Below, in pieces: positions 34,652-43,010 of a stretch of 64,000 bases of DNA. Location: contig NZ_QLKQ01000002.1 in assembly GCF_003349955.1 (NCBI RefSeq), positions 78,000 through 141,999 of the forward strand, given 5' to 3'. The position numbers and the translations under genes are program-made. The stretch comes from Azospirillum brasilense (GTDB lineage: Bacteria; Pseudomonadota; Alphaproteobacteria; Azospirillales; Azospirillaceae). The notes under the pieces were generated by a model. That model ran no database searches and was not told where the DNA came from. It saw only the letters and a program-made list of their open reading frames with translations. How positions within the stretch are numbered: the first letter of the stretch is position 1; each line of letters opens with the position of its first letter.

Positions 34652-37600
34652 TCAGCGCCGTCCGAAGGGACGCGAGGGGATGTTCCGCCCGAACTTCGAC
34701 CCGACCTTCAGCGCGCTGGGGCGCGGCGGCGGCGGGGGCGGCGGAGGCGGAGGCGCCTCGCCCTTCGGCACCGCGCCACCGCCGGCCATCTGGGCGAGAT
34801 CGCTCATCAGCCGATTGACGCCGCGCACCCGCTGGGCCTCGTCGGTCCATTCGCGGGTGTAGACCAGCTTGTGGTCGGGCCGCAGCTTCATCAGGCTCAT
34901 CTGCTGGCTGATGTAGGTCAGCAGCTTGGCCGGCTCGGCGTAGCTGTTGTTGCGGAAGGTCAGCACGGCGCCCTTCGGCCCGGCGTCCACCCGCTCCACG
35001 CCGGCCTGACGGCAGAGCTGCTTGATGGTCACCACGTCGAGCAGGTTCTCCACCTCGCCCGGCAGCTTGCCGAAACGGTCGATCAGCTCCGCCGCGAAGC
35101 CGTCGATCTCCGCCCGGTCCACCAGATCGGCGATGCGGCGGTAGAGCGACAGGCGCACCGTCAGGTCGGGGACATACTCCTCCGGGATCAGCACCGGGGT
35201 GCCCAGGTTGATCTGCGGGGTCCAGGGCTGGTCCTCCGCCCCGCTCGGCACCTGCCCATCCATGTTGGCGCGGGCGTTGGCGACGGCCTCCTCCAGCATG
35301 TGCTGGTACAGCTCGACGCCGACCTCCTTGACGTGGCCCGACTGCTCCTCGCCCAGCAGGTTGCCGGCGCCGCGGATGTCCATGTCGTGGCTGGCCAGCT
35401 GGAAACCGGCGCCCAGGCTGTCCAGCGTCTCGATGACGTGCAGTCGCTGCTGCGCCGTGCCGGTCAGCGGCTTGTTCGGCGCGTAGGTGAGGTAGGCGTA
35501 GCCGCGCACCTTCGACCGGCCGACGCGCCCGCGGATCTGGTAGAGCTGGGCCAGACCGAACATGTCCGCCCGGTGCACGATCAGCGTGTTGGCGTTGGGG
35601 ATGTCGATGCCGCTCTCGATGATGTTGGTGGCGAGCAGCACCTCGAACTTGCCCTCGTCGAAGGCGGTCATCACCTCCTCCAGCTCGCTGGCCGGCATCT
35701 GGCCGTGGGCGGTGACGATCTTGACCTCGGGCACCAGCTCGCGCACCCGCTCGGCGACCTTGGGCAGGTCCTCGACGCGGGGGCAGACGTAGAAGGTCTG
35801 GCCGCCCCGGTAATGCTCGCGCAGGATGGCCTCGCGCACCACCACCGGGTCGTAGGGCAGAACGAAGGTGCGCACCGCCAAGCGGTCCACCGGCGGGGTG
35901 GCGATCAGCGACAGCTCGCGCACGCCGGACAGCGCCATCTGGAGCGTGCGCGGGATCGGCGTGGCGGTCAGCGTCAGGACGTGCACGTCGGCGCGCAGCT
36001 CCTTCAGCCGCTCCTTCTGCTTCACGCCGAAATGCTGCTCCTCGTCGACGATGACCATGCCGAGCTGCTTGAACTGCACGCCCTTGCCGAGCAGCGCATG
36101 GGTGCCGATCACGATGTCGGCGGTCCCCTCCGTCAGCTCCTGCTTGACCTTGGTCTGCTCCTTGGCGGTGACCATGCGGGAAAGCTGGACGATGCGCAGC
36201 GGCAGCCCCGCGAACCGCGTCGTGAAGGTCTTGAAGTGCTGGCGCGCCAACAGCGTGGTCGGCACCACGACGGCGACCTGCTGCCCGCTCATGGCGACGA
36301 GGAAGGCGGCGCGCAGAGCCACCTCCGTCTTGCCGAAGCCGACGTCGCCGCAGACCAGCCGGTCCATGGGACGGCCCGAGCCGAGGTCGGTGAAGACCTC
36401 CTCGATGGCCTTCAGCTGGTCGTCGGTCTCCGGATAGGGGAAGCGGGCGGCGAACTCCTGATAGACGCCCTCCGGCGTGTAGACAGGGTCGGCCTTCTTC
36501 AGCATGCGCTCGGCGGCGATCTTCAGCAGCGCCTCGGCCATGTCCTTCAGGCGCTTCTTGACGCGGGCCTTGCGGCCCTGCCAGCCGGCCCCGCCCAGCT
36601 TGTCGAGCTGCGCGTGCGCGTCCTCCGACCCGTAGCGGGTCAGCACCTCGATGTTCTCGACGGGGACGTAGAGCTTGTCGCCGCCCTCGTAGATCAGCCG
36701 CAAGCAGTCGTGCGGCGCGCCGGACACCTCCAGCGTCTCCAGCCCGTCGTAGCGCCCGATGCCGTGGTCCATGTGCACCACGAGGTCGCCCGAGGCCAGC
36801 GCCGTGTATTCGGCGATGAAGTTGGCGGCCTTGCGCTTCTTCTTCGCCGCCGGACGGACAAGGCGGTCGCCGAGGATGTCCTGCTCGGTGATGACGGCCA
36901 TGTCGGCGGAGGTGAAGCCGTGCTCCATTCCCAGCACGATCATGCCGATGATGTTGCGGTCGAAGCGGCGGACGTCCTCGACGCTCTCCGCCGGCTCCAG
37001 CCCCGGAATGCCGTGGTCGCCCAGCACCGTCATCAGACGGTCGCGGGAGCCCGCGGAATAGCCAGCCACCAGCACGCGCCGCCCGTCGGCCCGCAGCGCC
37101 CGGATGTGGTCCTTCACCGCCTCGAAGACGTTGACGTCGGGCCGCGCCCGCTCCTCGGCGAAGTCGTGGCCGCGCCGCCCGCCGGCGTCCAGCGTGCCCT
37201 TGATGCCCGGCGGCGTGCCGAAGGGCTGGAGCTGCGCCACCGCGTGGGCGGCGAACAGGTCATCCCAGGCCTGGGCGTCGAGGAACATCATGCCGACCGG
37301 CACCGGCTTGTAGACCGGCGAGCCCGTCCGCTTCTCGATGACGATCATGCTCTCGCGGGAGGCGTGGAAGTCCACCACCTGCGCGATTCGCGAATCGCGC
37401 GCCTCCGTCGCCTGATGGTCCAGCGACAGGATGGCCTTGGGCATGTAGGCCAGCAGCGATTCCATGGTCTCGTGGAACAGCGGCAGCCAGTGCTCCATGC
37501 CGCCGTACTTGCGCCCGGCGCTGATCGCCTCGTAGAGCGGGTCGTCGTCGGTGACGGCGCCGAACAGCTCCCGGTAGCCGGAGCGGAAGCGGGCGATGCC

Positions 37601-38278
37601 GGCCTCGTCGAGGAAGACCTCCGACATCGGCTTCAGGTCGACGCCGTCGCGCTTGTCGGTGGTGCGCTGCGACATGGGGTCGAAGCTGCGCACGGCCTCC
37701 AGCTCGTCGCCGAACAGGTCGAGGCGCAGCGGCTCGTCGGTGCCCGGCGGGAACAGGTCTATGATGCCGCCGCGCACGGCGAACTCGCCCGGCTCGCGCA
37801 CCGTCTGGGCGCGGGTGTAGCCGTTGCCGGCCAGATAGCGCTGCAGCTTCTCCAGATCGATCCGGTCGCGCAGCTTCGCCGAGAACACCGCGTCGCGGAA
37901 GGCGGCGCGGGGCGGCACCTTCTGCACCATGGCGTTGACGGTGGTCAGCACGACCAGCGGCGCGGCGTCGGCCTTGCGCGCCAGCAGTCGGGTCAGCGTG
38001 TCGATCCGCTTCGCCACGATGCCGCCGTTGGGCGACACCCGGTCGTAGGGCAGGCAGTCCCAGGCCGGGAACACCTGCACCTCCAGCGCCGGCGCGAAGA
38101 AGGCCAGCGCCTCCGCCAGCTGGGCGGCGCGGGTGTCGTCGAGCGCGACGTGGAGAAGTCCCGCACTCCCCGCCCGCTTGGCGAGGTCGGCGAGGACGCG
38201 GGCGTCATGACCGGCGGGGGCGCCGCCGACCAGAAGGCGGCCGGAGCGTCCCGGCTGCAACTGTTCGAAGCTGGGCAA
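34652..38278 (-). CDS. mfd: Transcription-repair coupling factor
   Basis: Displaces RNA polymerase stalled at DNA lesions and recruits UvrA. The 1,208-residue protein is slightly longer than E. coli Mfd (about 1,150). It has the N-terminal UvrB-homology region, the RNA-polymerase interaction domain (GDLVVHMDHGIGRYDGLETL), Walker A GDVGFGKTEVALRAAF, the DEEQH box and the TRCF motif LYQIRGRVGRSKVRGYAY. The extreme C-terminus has a run of ten prolines followed by a basic tail. Located between sdhE and the HEAT-ACT gene in one operon. Confidence 0.97.
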   Translation of the reverse strand: MPSFEQLQPGRSGRLLVGGAPAGHDARVLADLAKRAGSAGLLHVALDDTRAAQLAEALAFFAPALEVQVFPAWDCLPYDRVSPNGGIVAKRIDTLTRLLARKADAAPLVVLTTVNAMVQKVPPRAAFRDAVFSAKLRDRIDLEKLQRYLAGNGYTRAQTVREPGEFAVRGGIIDLFPPGTDEPLRLDLFGDELEAVRSFDPMSQRTTDKRDGVDLKPMSEVFLDEAGIARFRSGYRELFGAVTDDDPLYEAISAGRKYGGMEHWLPLFHETMESLLAYMPKAILSLDHQATEARDSRIAQVVDFHASRESMIVIEKRTGSPVYKPVPVGMMFLDAQAWDDLFAAHAVAQLQPFGTPPGIKGTLDAGGRRGHDFAEERARPDVNVFEAVKDHIRALRADGRRVLVAGYSAGSRDRLMTVLGDHGIPGLEPAESVEDVRRFDRNIIGMIVLGMEHGFTSADMAVITEQDILGDRLVRPAAKKKRKAANFIAEYTALASGDLVVHMDHGIGRYDGLETLEVSGAPHDCLRLIYEGGDKLYVPVENIEVLTRYGSEDAHAQLDKLGGAGWQGRKARVKKRLKDMAEALLKIAAERMLKKADPVYTPEGVYQEFAARFPYPETDDQLKAIEEVFTDLGSGRPMDRLVCGDVGFGKTEVALRAAFLVAMSGQQVAVVVPTTLLARQHFKTFTTRFAGLPLRIVQLSRMVTAKEQTKVKQELTEGTADIVIGTHALLGKGVQFKQLGMVIVDEEQHFGVKQKERLKELRADVHVLTLTATPIPRTLQMALSGVRELSLIATPPVDRLAVRTFVLPYDPVVVREAILREHYRGGQTFYVCPRVEDLPKVAERVRELVPEVKIVTAHGQMPASELEEVMTAFDEGKFEVLLATNIIESGIDIPNANTLIVHRADMFGLAQLYQIRGRVGRSKVRGYAYLTYAPNKPLTGTAQQRLHVIETLDSLGAGFQLASHDMDIRGAGNLLGEEQSGHVKEVGVELYQHMLEEAVANARANMDGQVPSGAEDQPWTPQINLGTPVLIPEEYVPDLTVRLSLYRRIADLVDRAEIDGFAAELIDRFGKLPGEVENLLDVVTIKQLCRQAGVERVDAGPKGAVLTFRNNSYAEPAKLLTYISQQMSLMKLRPDHKLVYTREWTDEAQRVRGVNRLMSDLAQMAGGGAVPKGEAPPPPPPPPPPRPSALKVGSKFGRNIPSRPFGRR

Positions 38279-38288
38279 GGATCGGGCC

Positions 38289-38591
38289 TCAGGACCCCTG
38301 ACGGGGCGTGTAGCGGAACTTGGTCAACAGTTGCATGACGTCGGTGTCATGCTCGGCGGGCAGCGGCTCGCGCCCGGCGTACCAGTTGTAGAGGTCGGGG
38401 TCGCTGAGTTCGAGCAGCGCCTCGTAGCGGTCGAGCTGCGCGTGGTCGAAGGCCGGGACATGGGCGTCGGCGAAGCTGCCGATCAGCAGGTCCATCTCGC
38501 GCATGCCGCGGTGCCAGGACCGGAAGCGCAGCCGCTTGCGCCGGTTTTCCAGGGATTCGCCGCTCTCGGACAGGGTGTTCTCGTCGCTCAT
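38289..38591 (-). CDS. sdhE: FAD assembly factor SdhE
   Basis: Small factor that promotes covalent attachment of FAD to the succinate dehydrogenase flavoprotein. The 100 residues include the family's RGMRE motif (28-32, in SWHRGMREMDLLIGSFA) and the DPDLYNWYAGREPLP segment. It is 10 bases upstream of mfd on the same strand, an order common in alphaproteobacteria. ATG 38591 is used because upstream sequence in this frame looks non-coding; the ribosome site is poor. Confidence 0.94.
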   Translation of the reverse strand: MSDENTLSESGESLENRRKRLRFRSWHRGMREMDLLIGSFADAHVPAFDHAQLDRYEALLELSDPDLYNWYAGREPLPAEHDTDVMQLLTKFRYTPRQGS

Positions 38592-38682
38592 GCCATCCAC
38601 GCCAAAAAGCCCCGGCCCCGGAAGATAGGGGGCGGAGCGGTCCACATCCACCCCCGCATCCTGCACGGCGGCACGCGCGGAG

Positions 38683-38759
38683 GCAAACCGAAACGCCGGA
38701 CGATCCCCCGCGAGGTCTTTGATTCAGTGCGCGAGCCACGCCTCCAGCCCGTGACGCAG
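38683..38759. repeat. Left 77-bp imperfect direct repeat of the islet
   Basis: Matches 39811-39887 at about 65 of 77 positions without gaps, including a 21-base exact block (38690-38710 against 39818-39838). It carries a divergent copy of the last codons of the enoyl-CoA hydratase gene and the sequence just after its stop. Confidence 0.85.
38724..38759 (-). pseudogene. Displaced 3' end of an enoyl-CoA hydratase gene
   Basis: Read on the minus strand it gives LRHGLEAWLAH and a stop, aligning in frame with LRDGLQAWLSR and stop at the end of the intact hydratase gene at 39852. The upstream body of the gene is missing, so this is a remnant. Confidence 0.6.
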
Positions 38760-38849
38760 AATTGCTCAACGAGGCTGGAAGCCACATCCTACGGCCCAAA
38801 CAAAACATATAGAGATGAATTGGCAATTTACCGCAAAATAAAGTCCTTT

Positions 38850-39593
38850 TTACTTCCACCTAGCTATTTGCTTTTTCCCTTCGTCAGAGACAACAGAACT
38901 CAGAAAACTGTTGCATTTTTCATGGTCTATTTCTCTCTTCGTTGCCCTGATAAAATGGACTGGCTTTGCAGGCCCGCAAATCTTTTCAACCAGGATCAGT
39001 CCAATTCCATGACGGACGCATTCCTCTTTAACCCGCCGAGCTTGGGCTGCATCCAAGTCAATCCAGGATTTCTCGTCTAGCGGGAACACCACATAAGCAC
39101 GCGTGGCCACACTGGCATGGGACAGCGCCTCGAACACGGCCAAGACATTGCAGCTATCAGGCCTTTTCACCTCAAAGGTGACGACGTCGAACTCGTGCCC
39201 GATGGTCCATGGAAATTTCTTGTGCGATATCAATGTAAAATCGGGTCGCGTCCAAGGCCCGGCGATTCTCGAGTCCCTTCTTGATGTGTTCTCAAGATAG
39301 TACCCGCTCCTTTCATGCCCCTCCTTAATCCACAAATCATTAATACATTTGCCAATCGATGGATAATACGCCTCCTCTGGTATTGAATATCCTTTTATGA
39401 GAGAAATTTTATTGAACTTCCCGCGAGAAACTATGTTGTTTTCGTGCCCATACGCTACAGCTTCTTCAAAAATTCTATCATCGAAACTATAATCTCTCTT
39501 CAATCGAGTTGCCGTTATTGAGTCTTCGCATCCCTCAAGGATATTTGTTATCTTGCTGAGGCAATCCAAGGCCTGTAAGCTAACGTTAGACAT
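38850..39593 (-). CDS. Predicted winged-helix and PD-(D/E)XK-nuclease-like protein
   Basis: A 247-residue protein of foreign base composition. Residues about 5-70 look like a winged helix-turn-helix (LDCLSKITNILEG, SITATRLKRDYSF, FEEAVAYGHENNIVSRG). Residues about 115-205 fit a restriction-endonuclease fold: Asp118 in RPDFTLI, Glu141 and Lys143 in TFEVK, then FEALSHASVATRAYVVFPL and RHGIGLILVE strands. The D-(22)-E-x-K spacing fits PD-(D/E)XK. The start is uncertain: ATG 39593 has GGAG two bases away, ATG 39608 is the alternative. It may be a stand-alone defence or nuclease gene, or a DNA-binding regulator that kept only the fold. Confidence 0.72.
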   Translation of the reverse strand: MSNVSLQALDCLSKITNILEGCEDSITATRLKRDYSFDDRIFEEAVAYGHENNIVSRGKFNKISLIKGYSIPEEAYYPSIGKCINDLWIKEGHERSGYYLENTSRRDSRIAGPWTRPDFTLISHKKFPWTIGHEFDVVTFEVKRPDSCNVLAVFEALSHASVATRAYVVFPLDEKSWIDLDAAQARRVKEECVRHGIGLILVEKICGPAKPVHFIRATKREIDHEKCNSFLSSVVSDEGKKQIARWK

Positions 39594-39636
39594 GATAGCT
39601 CCAAACATGGCATTTCGATGATGGCTGCATAGGCGG

Positions 39637-39665
39637 AATCTATTTGGCGATATGACGCTCGTCAA
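39637..39665 (-). promoter_or_regulatory. Putative sigma-70 promoter of the islet gene
   Basis: On the minus strand TTGACG, 17 bases, TAGATT. It would start transcription about 37 bases before ATG 39593. Confidence 0.6.
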
Positions 39666-39810
39666 CCAAACATTTTCCTAAAAAGCAATGAACGCACATG
39701 CATGCATCGCTCATCATTGCTTAAAATACTTTCCATTGCACAAAAGCAGTGCGCTTATCGTACAATCGATCTTTTATGGTGGGGCGCACCGCACACCGGC
39801 GCGCCCCCGC

Positions 39811-39887
39811 GCAAACTGAAACGCCGGACGATCCCCCGGAAGGAGCTTGATTCAGCGCGACAGCCACGCCTGCAGCCCGTCGCGCAG
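39811..39887. repeat. Right 77-bp imperfect direct repeat of the islet
   Basis: Partner of 38683-38759. Here the repeat includes the real last codons and stop of the enoyl-CoA hydratase gene. Confidence 0.85.
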
Positions 39888-40643
39888 GTCGGCCCCCGGC
39901 GCCAGCCGGGCGAAGCGCTCGGTCTCCACCGCCAGCCCTTCGCCGATGGTCATGTTCAGCCCTCGGGTCACCGCTCCCAGGATGCCGGACACCGCCGCCG
40001 GGGAATGCCGGACGATCCGCCCGGCCAGTTCGAAGGCCGCCGGCAGCAGCGCGTCATGGGCCACCACTTGGTTGACCAGCCCCACCGCCAGCGCCGTCGC
40101 CGGCGGGAAGGCGTCGCCGGTCAGCAGCCATTCCAGCGCCCGCTTGCGCCCGGCGTTGCGGGGAAGCCGCTGCGTCCCGCCGAAGGTCGGCATCATGCCG
40201 AGCTTGATCTCCGCCTTGGAGAATCTCGCCCGCTCGCTGGCGACGGCGAGGTGCGCCGCCTCCAGAATCTCGCAACCGCCGCCGTAGCAGATGCCGTTGA
40301 CCGCGGCGATGACGGGCTTGGGGAAGGATTCGATCCGCGCGCACAGCGTCTGTCCGGGCCGGAAGGCGCGCACCGCGGCCTCCGGTCCCCGGCGGACGGC
40401 CGGGGTGAATTCCGCGATGTCAGCCCCGGCGGAGAAGGCCCGCTCCCCGGCGCCGGTGACGATGATGGCCCGCACCGCCGGGTCGGCCTCCAGAGCGTCC
40501 AGCGTGTCGAGCATGGCGGCGGCCAGCGCCGTGCTGATGGCGTTCAACTTGGCGGGGCGGTTCAGGGTGAGGGTAGCGATTCCCCCGGCGGTGACGCACA
40601 GCACGGGGTTGGCGGAGTCGGCGTGTTTGGTCGTCAGGGACAT
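39852..40643 (-). CDS. Enoyl-CoA hydratase/isomerase family protein
   Basis: Crotonase-fold enzyme of 263 residues acting on acyl-CoA esters. The oxyanion-hole segments AFSAGADIAEF and NGICYGGGCEILEAAHLAVASE and the family helix IKLGMMPTFGGTQRLPRNAG are present. Of the two catalytic Glu residues of true hydratases, one sits at ICYGGGCEILE; the second position (MMPTFGGTQRL) carries Thr/Pro-like residues, so the precise reaction is uncertain. The last 12 codons lie inside the right islet repeat. AAAGGA precedes ATG 40643. No other beta-oxidation gene is adjacent. Confidence 0.9.
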   Translation of the reverse strand: MSLTTKHADSANPVLCVTAGGIATLTLNRPAKLNAISTALAAAMLDTLDALEADPAVRAIIVTGAGERAFSAGADIAEFTPAVRRGPEAAVRAFRPGQTLCARIESFPKPVIAAVNGICYGGGCEILEAAHLAVASERARFSKAEIKLGMMPTFGGTQRLPRNAGRKRALEWLLTGDAFPPATALAVGLVNQVVAHDALLPAAFELAGRIVRHSPAAVSGILGAVTRGLNMTIGEGLAVETERFARLAPGADLRDGLQAWLSR

Positions 40644-40780
40644 GGCGCGGTCCTTTTGCCTGCGTTTGCGATGCCCCACTGTCGAGCCCGAGCCACACCC
40701 CTGACAAACGAGTACGCCGCGTGTTCGGGTGAGCAACGCTCACCTGAAACGTGGCCTCCGCCGCTGGCCAAAGCGTCACC

Positions 40781-40808
40781 TTGACAGAATCGCGACAGTT
40801 GGTACACT
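40781..40808 (+). promoter_or_regulatory. Sigma-70-type promoter
   Basis: Exact TTGACA, 16-base spacer, TACACT, about 30 bases ahead of the gene at 40842. Confidence 0.7.
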
Positions 40809-40841
40809 GAACAGTCCCAGCCACTTTCGGTGGAGGTCGCC

Positions 40842-41438
40842 ATGACCGACGGATCGATCGGACGCCCGGAACCCCTGGTCCGTTCGGCCGGCGTGGTGGA
40901 GCGCACCGGCAGCGCGACCGACCGCAGGAAACGGCGGCAGAATCGGCAGGACCTGCAACAGCAGGAGCGCGAGCAGCAAGAGCGCCGCGACCAGGATGAG
41001 GCCAACCACAAGCGGCGGCGCCTCTACGATCTGCTGTTCGACGAGATCGATGAGCTGGACACGCTGAACGCCGGGCAGCGGGCGCGCATCAAGCAGAATC
41101 TGCGCGCGCAGCTCGCGAACCGCCGTCCCCCGCCGCACCTCGCCCCCAACCTCGCCCAGCCGCCGCCAGCGGATGAGGACATCGAACGCATCGCGGCGGC
41201 GCTCCTCGAAAAGGCCGTCGCGGCCCACTCGGTCGACCATGACCACATCGTCGACATGGCGGCGCCGACGCACCCGGCGCTTCCGCCCGGACAGACGGCG
41301 GAGAATGTGGCGCTCGCCAACCAGCTCCGCGATTGCCTGGAACAGCGCACGACGACATCGCGGCGCGTTGCCGTGTATCTGCGCCTGCTTCTGACGCTTG
41401 AAGGCGCCTTCCGTCCGCATCTGGTGGTGGACGCCTGA
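40842..41438 (+). CDS. Hypothetical protein, 198 aa
   Basis: A hydrophilic protein with a long charged N-terminal helix (DRRKRRQNRQDLQQQEREQQ and following) likely to form a coiled coil, a proline-rich linker at about residues 95-110, and a C-terminal helical domain (VALANQLRDCLEQRTTTSRRVAVYLRLLLTLEG). There is no signal or membrane segment. GGAGG stands five bases before ATG 40842. It precedes egtB on the same strand, but the gap of about 175 bases suggests a separate promoter. No family recognised. Confidence 0.75.
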   Translation: MTDGSIGRPEPLVRSAGVVERTGSATDRRKRRQNRQDLQQQEREQQERRDQDEANHKRRRLYDLLFDEIDELDTLNAGQRARIKQNLRAQLANRRPPPHLAPNLAQPPPADEDIERIAAALLEKAVAAHSVDHDHIVDMAAPTHPALPPGQTAENVALANQLRDCLEQRTTTSRRVAVYLRLLLTLEGAFRPHLVVDA

Positions 41439-41612
41439 CCACAGTCCCACCGCTGGTGCGATGCGCGAATTCGGAGAAAGCCCCCCTCCGATGCGCCACC
41501 CAGGATGGTTGGACCATGCGGCACAATGGACCTGTTGTTTCCCCGGCGGAATCCAGGCGCGTTCCGGCGCTGTTCCCGCCGCGGAAAACCCGCTCCCGCA
41601 GGGAGGTTCCCC

Positions 41613-42911
41613 GTGCCCGACACCCATCTCGCCACGCACGCCCAGCCGTCCGGTGACGCCCTTCGCCAAACCCTCTCCACCCGTTTCCAGAAGATCCGCG
41701 CCCGCACCGCCGAACTCGCCGCCCCCTTGTCGCCCGAGGACCTGATGGTCCAGTCGGTGGCCGACGGCGCCCCGGCCAAATGGCATCTCGCCCACACGAC
41801 GTGGCTGTTCGAAACCACCGTCCTGGTGCCCTGCAACCCCGGTTACCGCCCCTTCGACCCGGCCTTTCTGACGCTGTTCGCCGCGCGCGACGACCGCTTC
41901 GGCAGCCACCAGCTTCCCTCCCCCACCCTGCGCCTGCTCTCCCGGCCCAACGCGGCGGAGGTGATGCGCTACCGCGACCATGTGAACGCCGCGGTGCTGC
42001 ATCTGCTGAACCAGGCCGACGAGGCGGACCTGCCGGAGATCGCCGACCGCGTGATCGTCGGCATCACCCACGAGCGGCGCCACCAGGAACGGCTGCTGAC
42101 CCACGTCAAGCACGCCTTCTGGAGCAACCCGCTGCGCCCCGCCTACGAGCAGCCGCCGCAAGCCGTGCCGGTTCCGCCGCAGCCCGAACGCTGGATCGAG
42201 CATGAGGGCGGACTCGTCGCGATCGGGCGGACGGACGCCGGGGCCGGATTCGACCATGAGGGGCCGCGCCACCGCGTCCATCTGGAGCCCTTCCGCCTCG
42301 CCGCCCTGCCGGTCTCCTGCGGCGCCTTCCGCGACTTCATCGAGGACGGCGGCTACGCCAAGCGCTCGCTCTGGCTCGCCGACGGCTGGGAGGCGGTGCA
42401 GACCGAGGGGTGGCAGGCCCCGCTCTATTGGGAATGGCGCGACGGCGCGTGGCAAATCTTCACCCTCTACGGCATGCGCCCGCTCGATCCCGCCGAACCG
42501 GTCTGCCATGTGAGCTGGTTCGAGGCCGACGCCTTCGCCCGCTGGGCCGGCAAGCGTCTGCCCGAAGAGGCCGAATGGGAGGCCGTGGCGTCGCGCTGCG
42601 ACAGCATGGGCAACCTGTTGGGCACCGGCCACCGCCACCCGCGCCCCAGCACCTGCCACGGCGACGGCCCCTGGCAGTTGTTCGGCGACGTCTGGGAATG
42701 GACGCGCAGCCCCTTCGCTCCCTATCCCGGCTACCGCCTGCCGGACGGAGTGGACGAGGCCGTCCATGGCCGCTTCATGATCAACCGCATGGTGTTGCGG
42801 GGCGGCAGCTGCGTCACCCCCTTCGACCACGCCAACCCGACGGCCCGGCATTACCTGCGGCCGGACTCCCGCCTGTCCTTCACCGGCCTTCGGCTGGCCG
42901 AGGATGCCTGA
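41613..42911 (+). CDS. egtB: Ergothioneine biosynthesis sulfoxide synthase
   Basis: Non-haem iron enzyme that joins hercynine to gamma-glutamylcysteine (or cysteine) with oxygen to form the sulfoxide precursor of ergothioneine. The 432-residue protein has an N-terminal DinB-like domain with the iron-binding histidines (H61 in WHLAHTTW, H153 and H157 in THERRHQE) and a C-terminal formylglycine-generating-enzyme-like domain (RLPEEAEWE, GDVWEWTRSPFAPYPGY, LRGGSCVTP). GTG 41613 follows GGGAGG by six bases. EgtD is not next to it. Confidence 0.95.
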   Translation: MPDTHLATHAQPSGDALRQTLSTRFQKIRARTAELAAPLSPEDLMVQSVADGAPAKWHLAHTTWLFETTVLVPCNPGYRPFDPAFLTLFAARDDRFGSHQLPSPTLRLLSRPNAAEVMRYRDHVNAAVLHLLNQADEADLPEIADRVIVGITHERRHQERLLTHVKHAFWSNPLRPAYEQPPQAVPVPPQPERWIEHEGGLVAIGRTDAGAGFDHEGPRHRVHLEPFRLAALPVSCGAFRDFIEDGGYAKRSLWLADGWEAVQTEGWQAPLYWEWRDGAWQIFTLYGMRPLDPAEPVCHVSWFEADAFARWAGKRLPEEAEWEAVASRCDSMGNLLGTGHRHPRPSTCHGDGPWQLFGDVWEWTRSPFAPYPGYRLPDGVDEAVHGRFMINRMVLRGGSCVTPFDHANPTARHYLRPDSRLSFTGLRLAEDA

Positions 42912-42978
42912 TGAATAGGACAGCTGACATATTGGAATCGTTTTAAACGGTGGCGCTGCACCGCAGCAAGCTCTATAA

Positions 42979-42995
42979 CCATAATTAAATTATGG
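42979..42995. promoter_or_regulatory. A+T palindrome ahead of the ferredoxin gene
   Basis: CCATAATT-A-AATTATGG, perfect eight-base arms, 15 bases before ATG 43011. A second small palindrome, CGTTT-T-AAACG, lies at 42939-42949. Position and symmetry suit a repressor site. Confidence 0.5.
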
Positions 42996-43010
42996 CCTAT
43001 GGAGCCTTCG

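Larger units (their letters stand above)
38592..38849. other. 258-base gap left of the islet gene
   Basis: It contains the sdhE upstream region, the left direct repeat (38683-38759) and then A+T-rich sequence from 38760 on. No complete gene is seen. Confidence 0.6.
38760..39810. other. A+T-rich single-gene islet between direct repeats
   Basis: A stretch of just over 1 kb far richer in A+T than any neighbour, starting and ending abruptly at the two direct repeats and holding one gene. No integrase, transposase or terminal inverted repeat is present. It looks horizontally acquired and integrated at, or recombined into, the 3' end of the hydratase gene. Confidence 0.7.
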
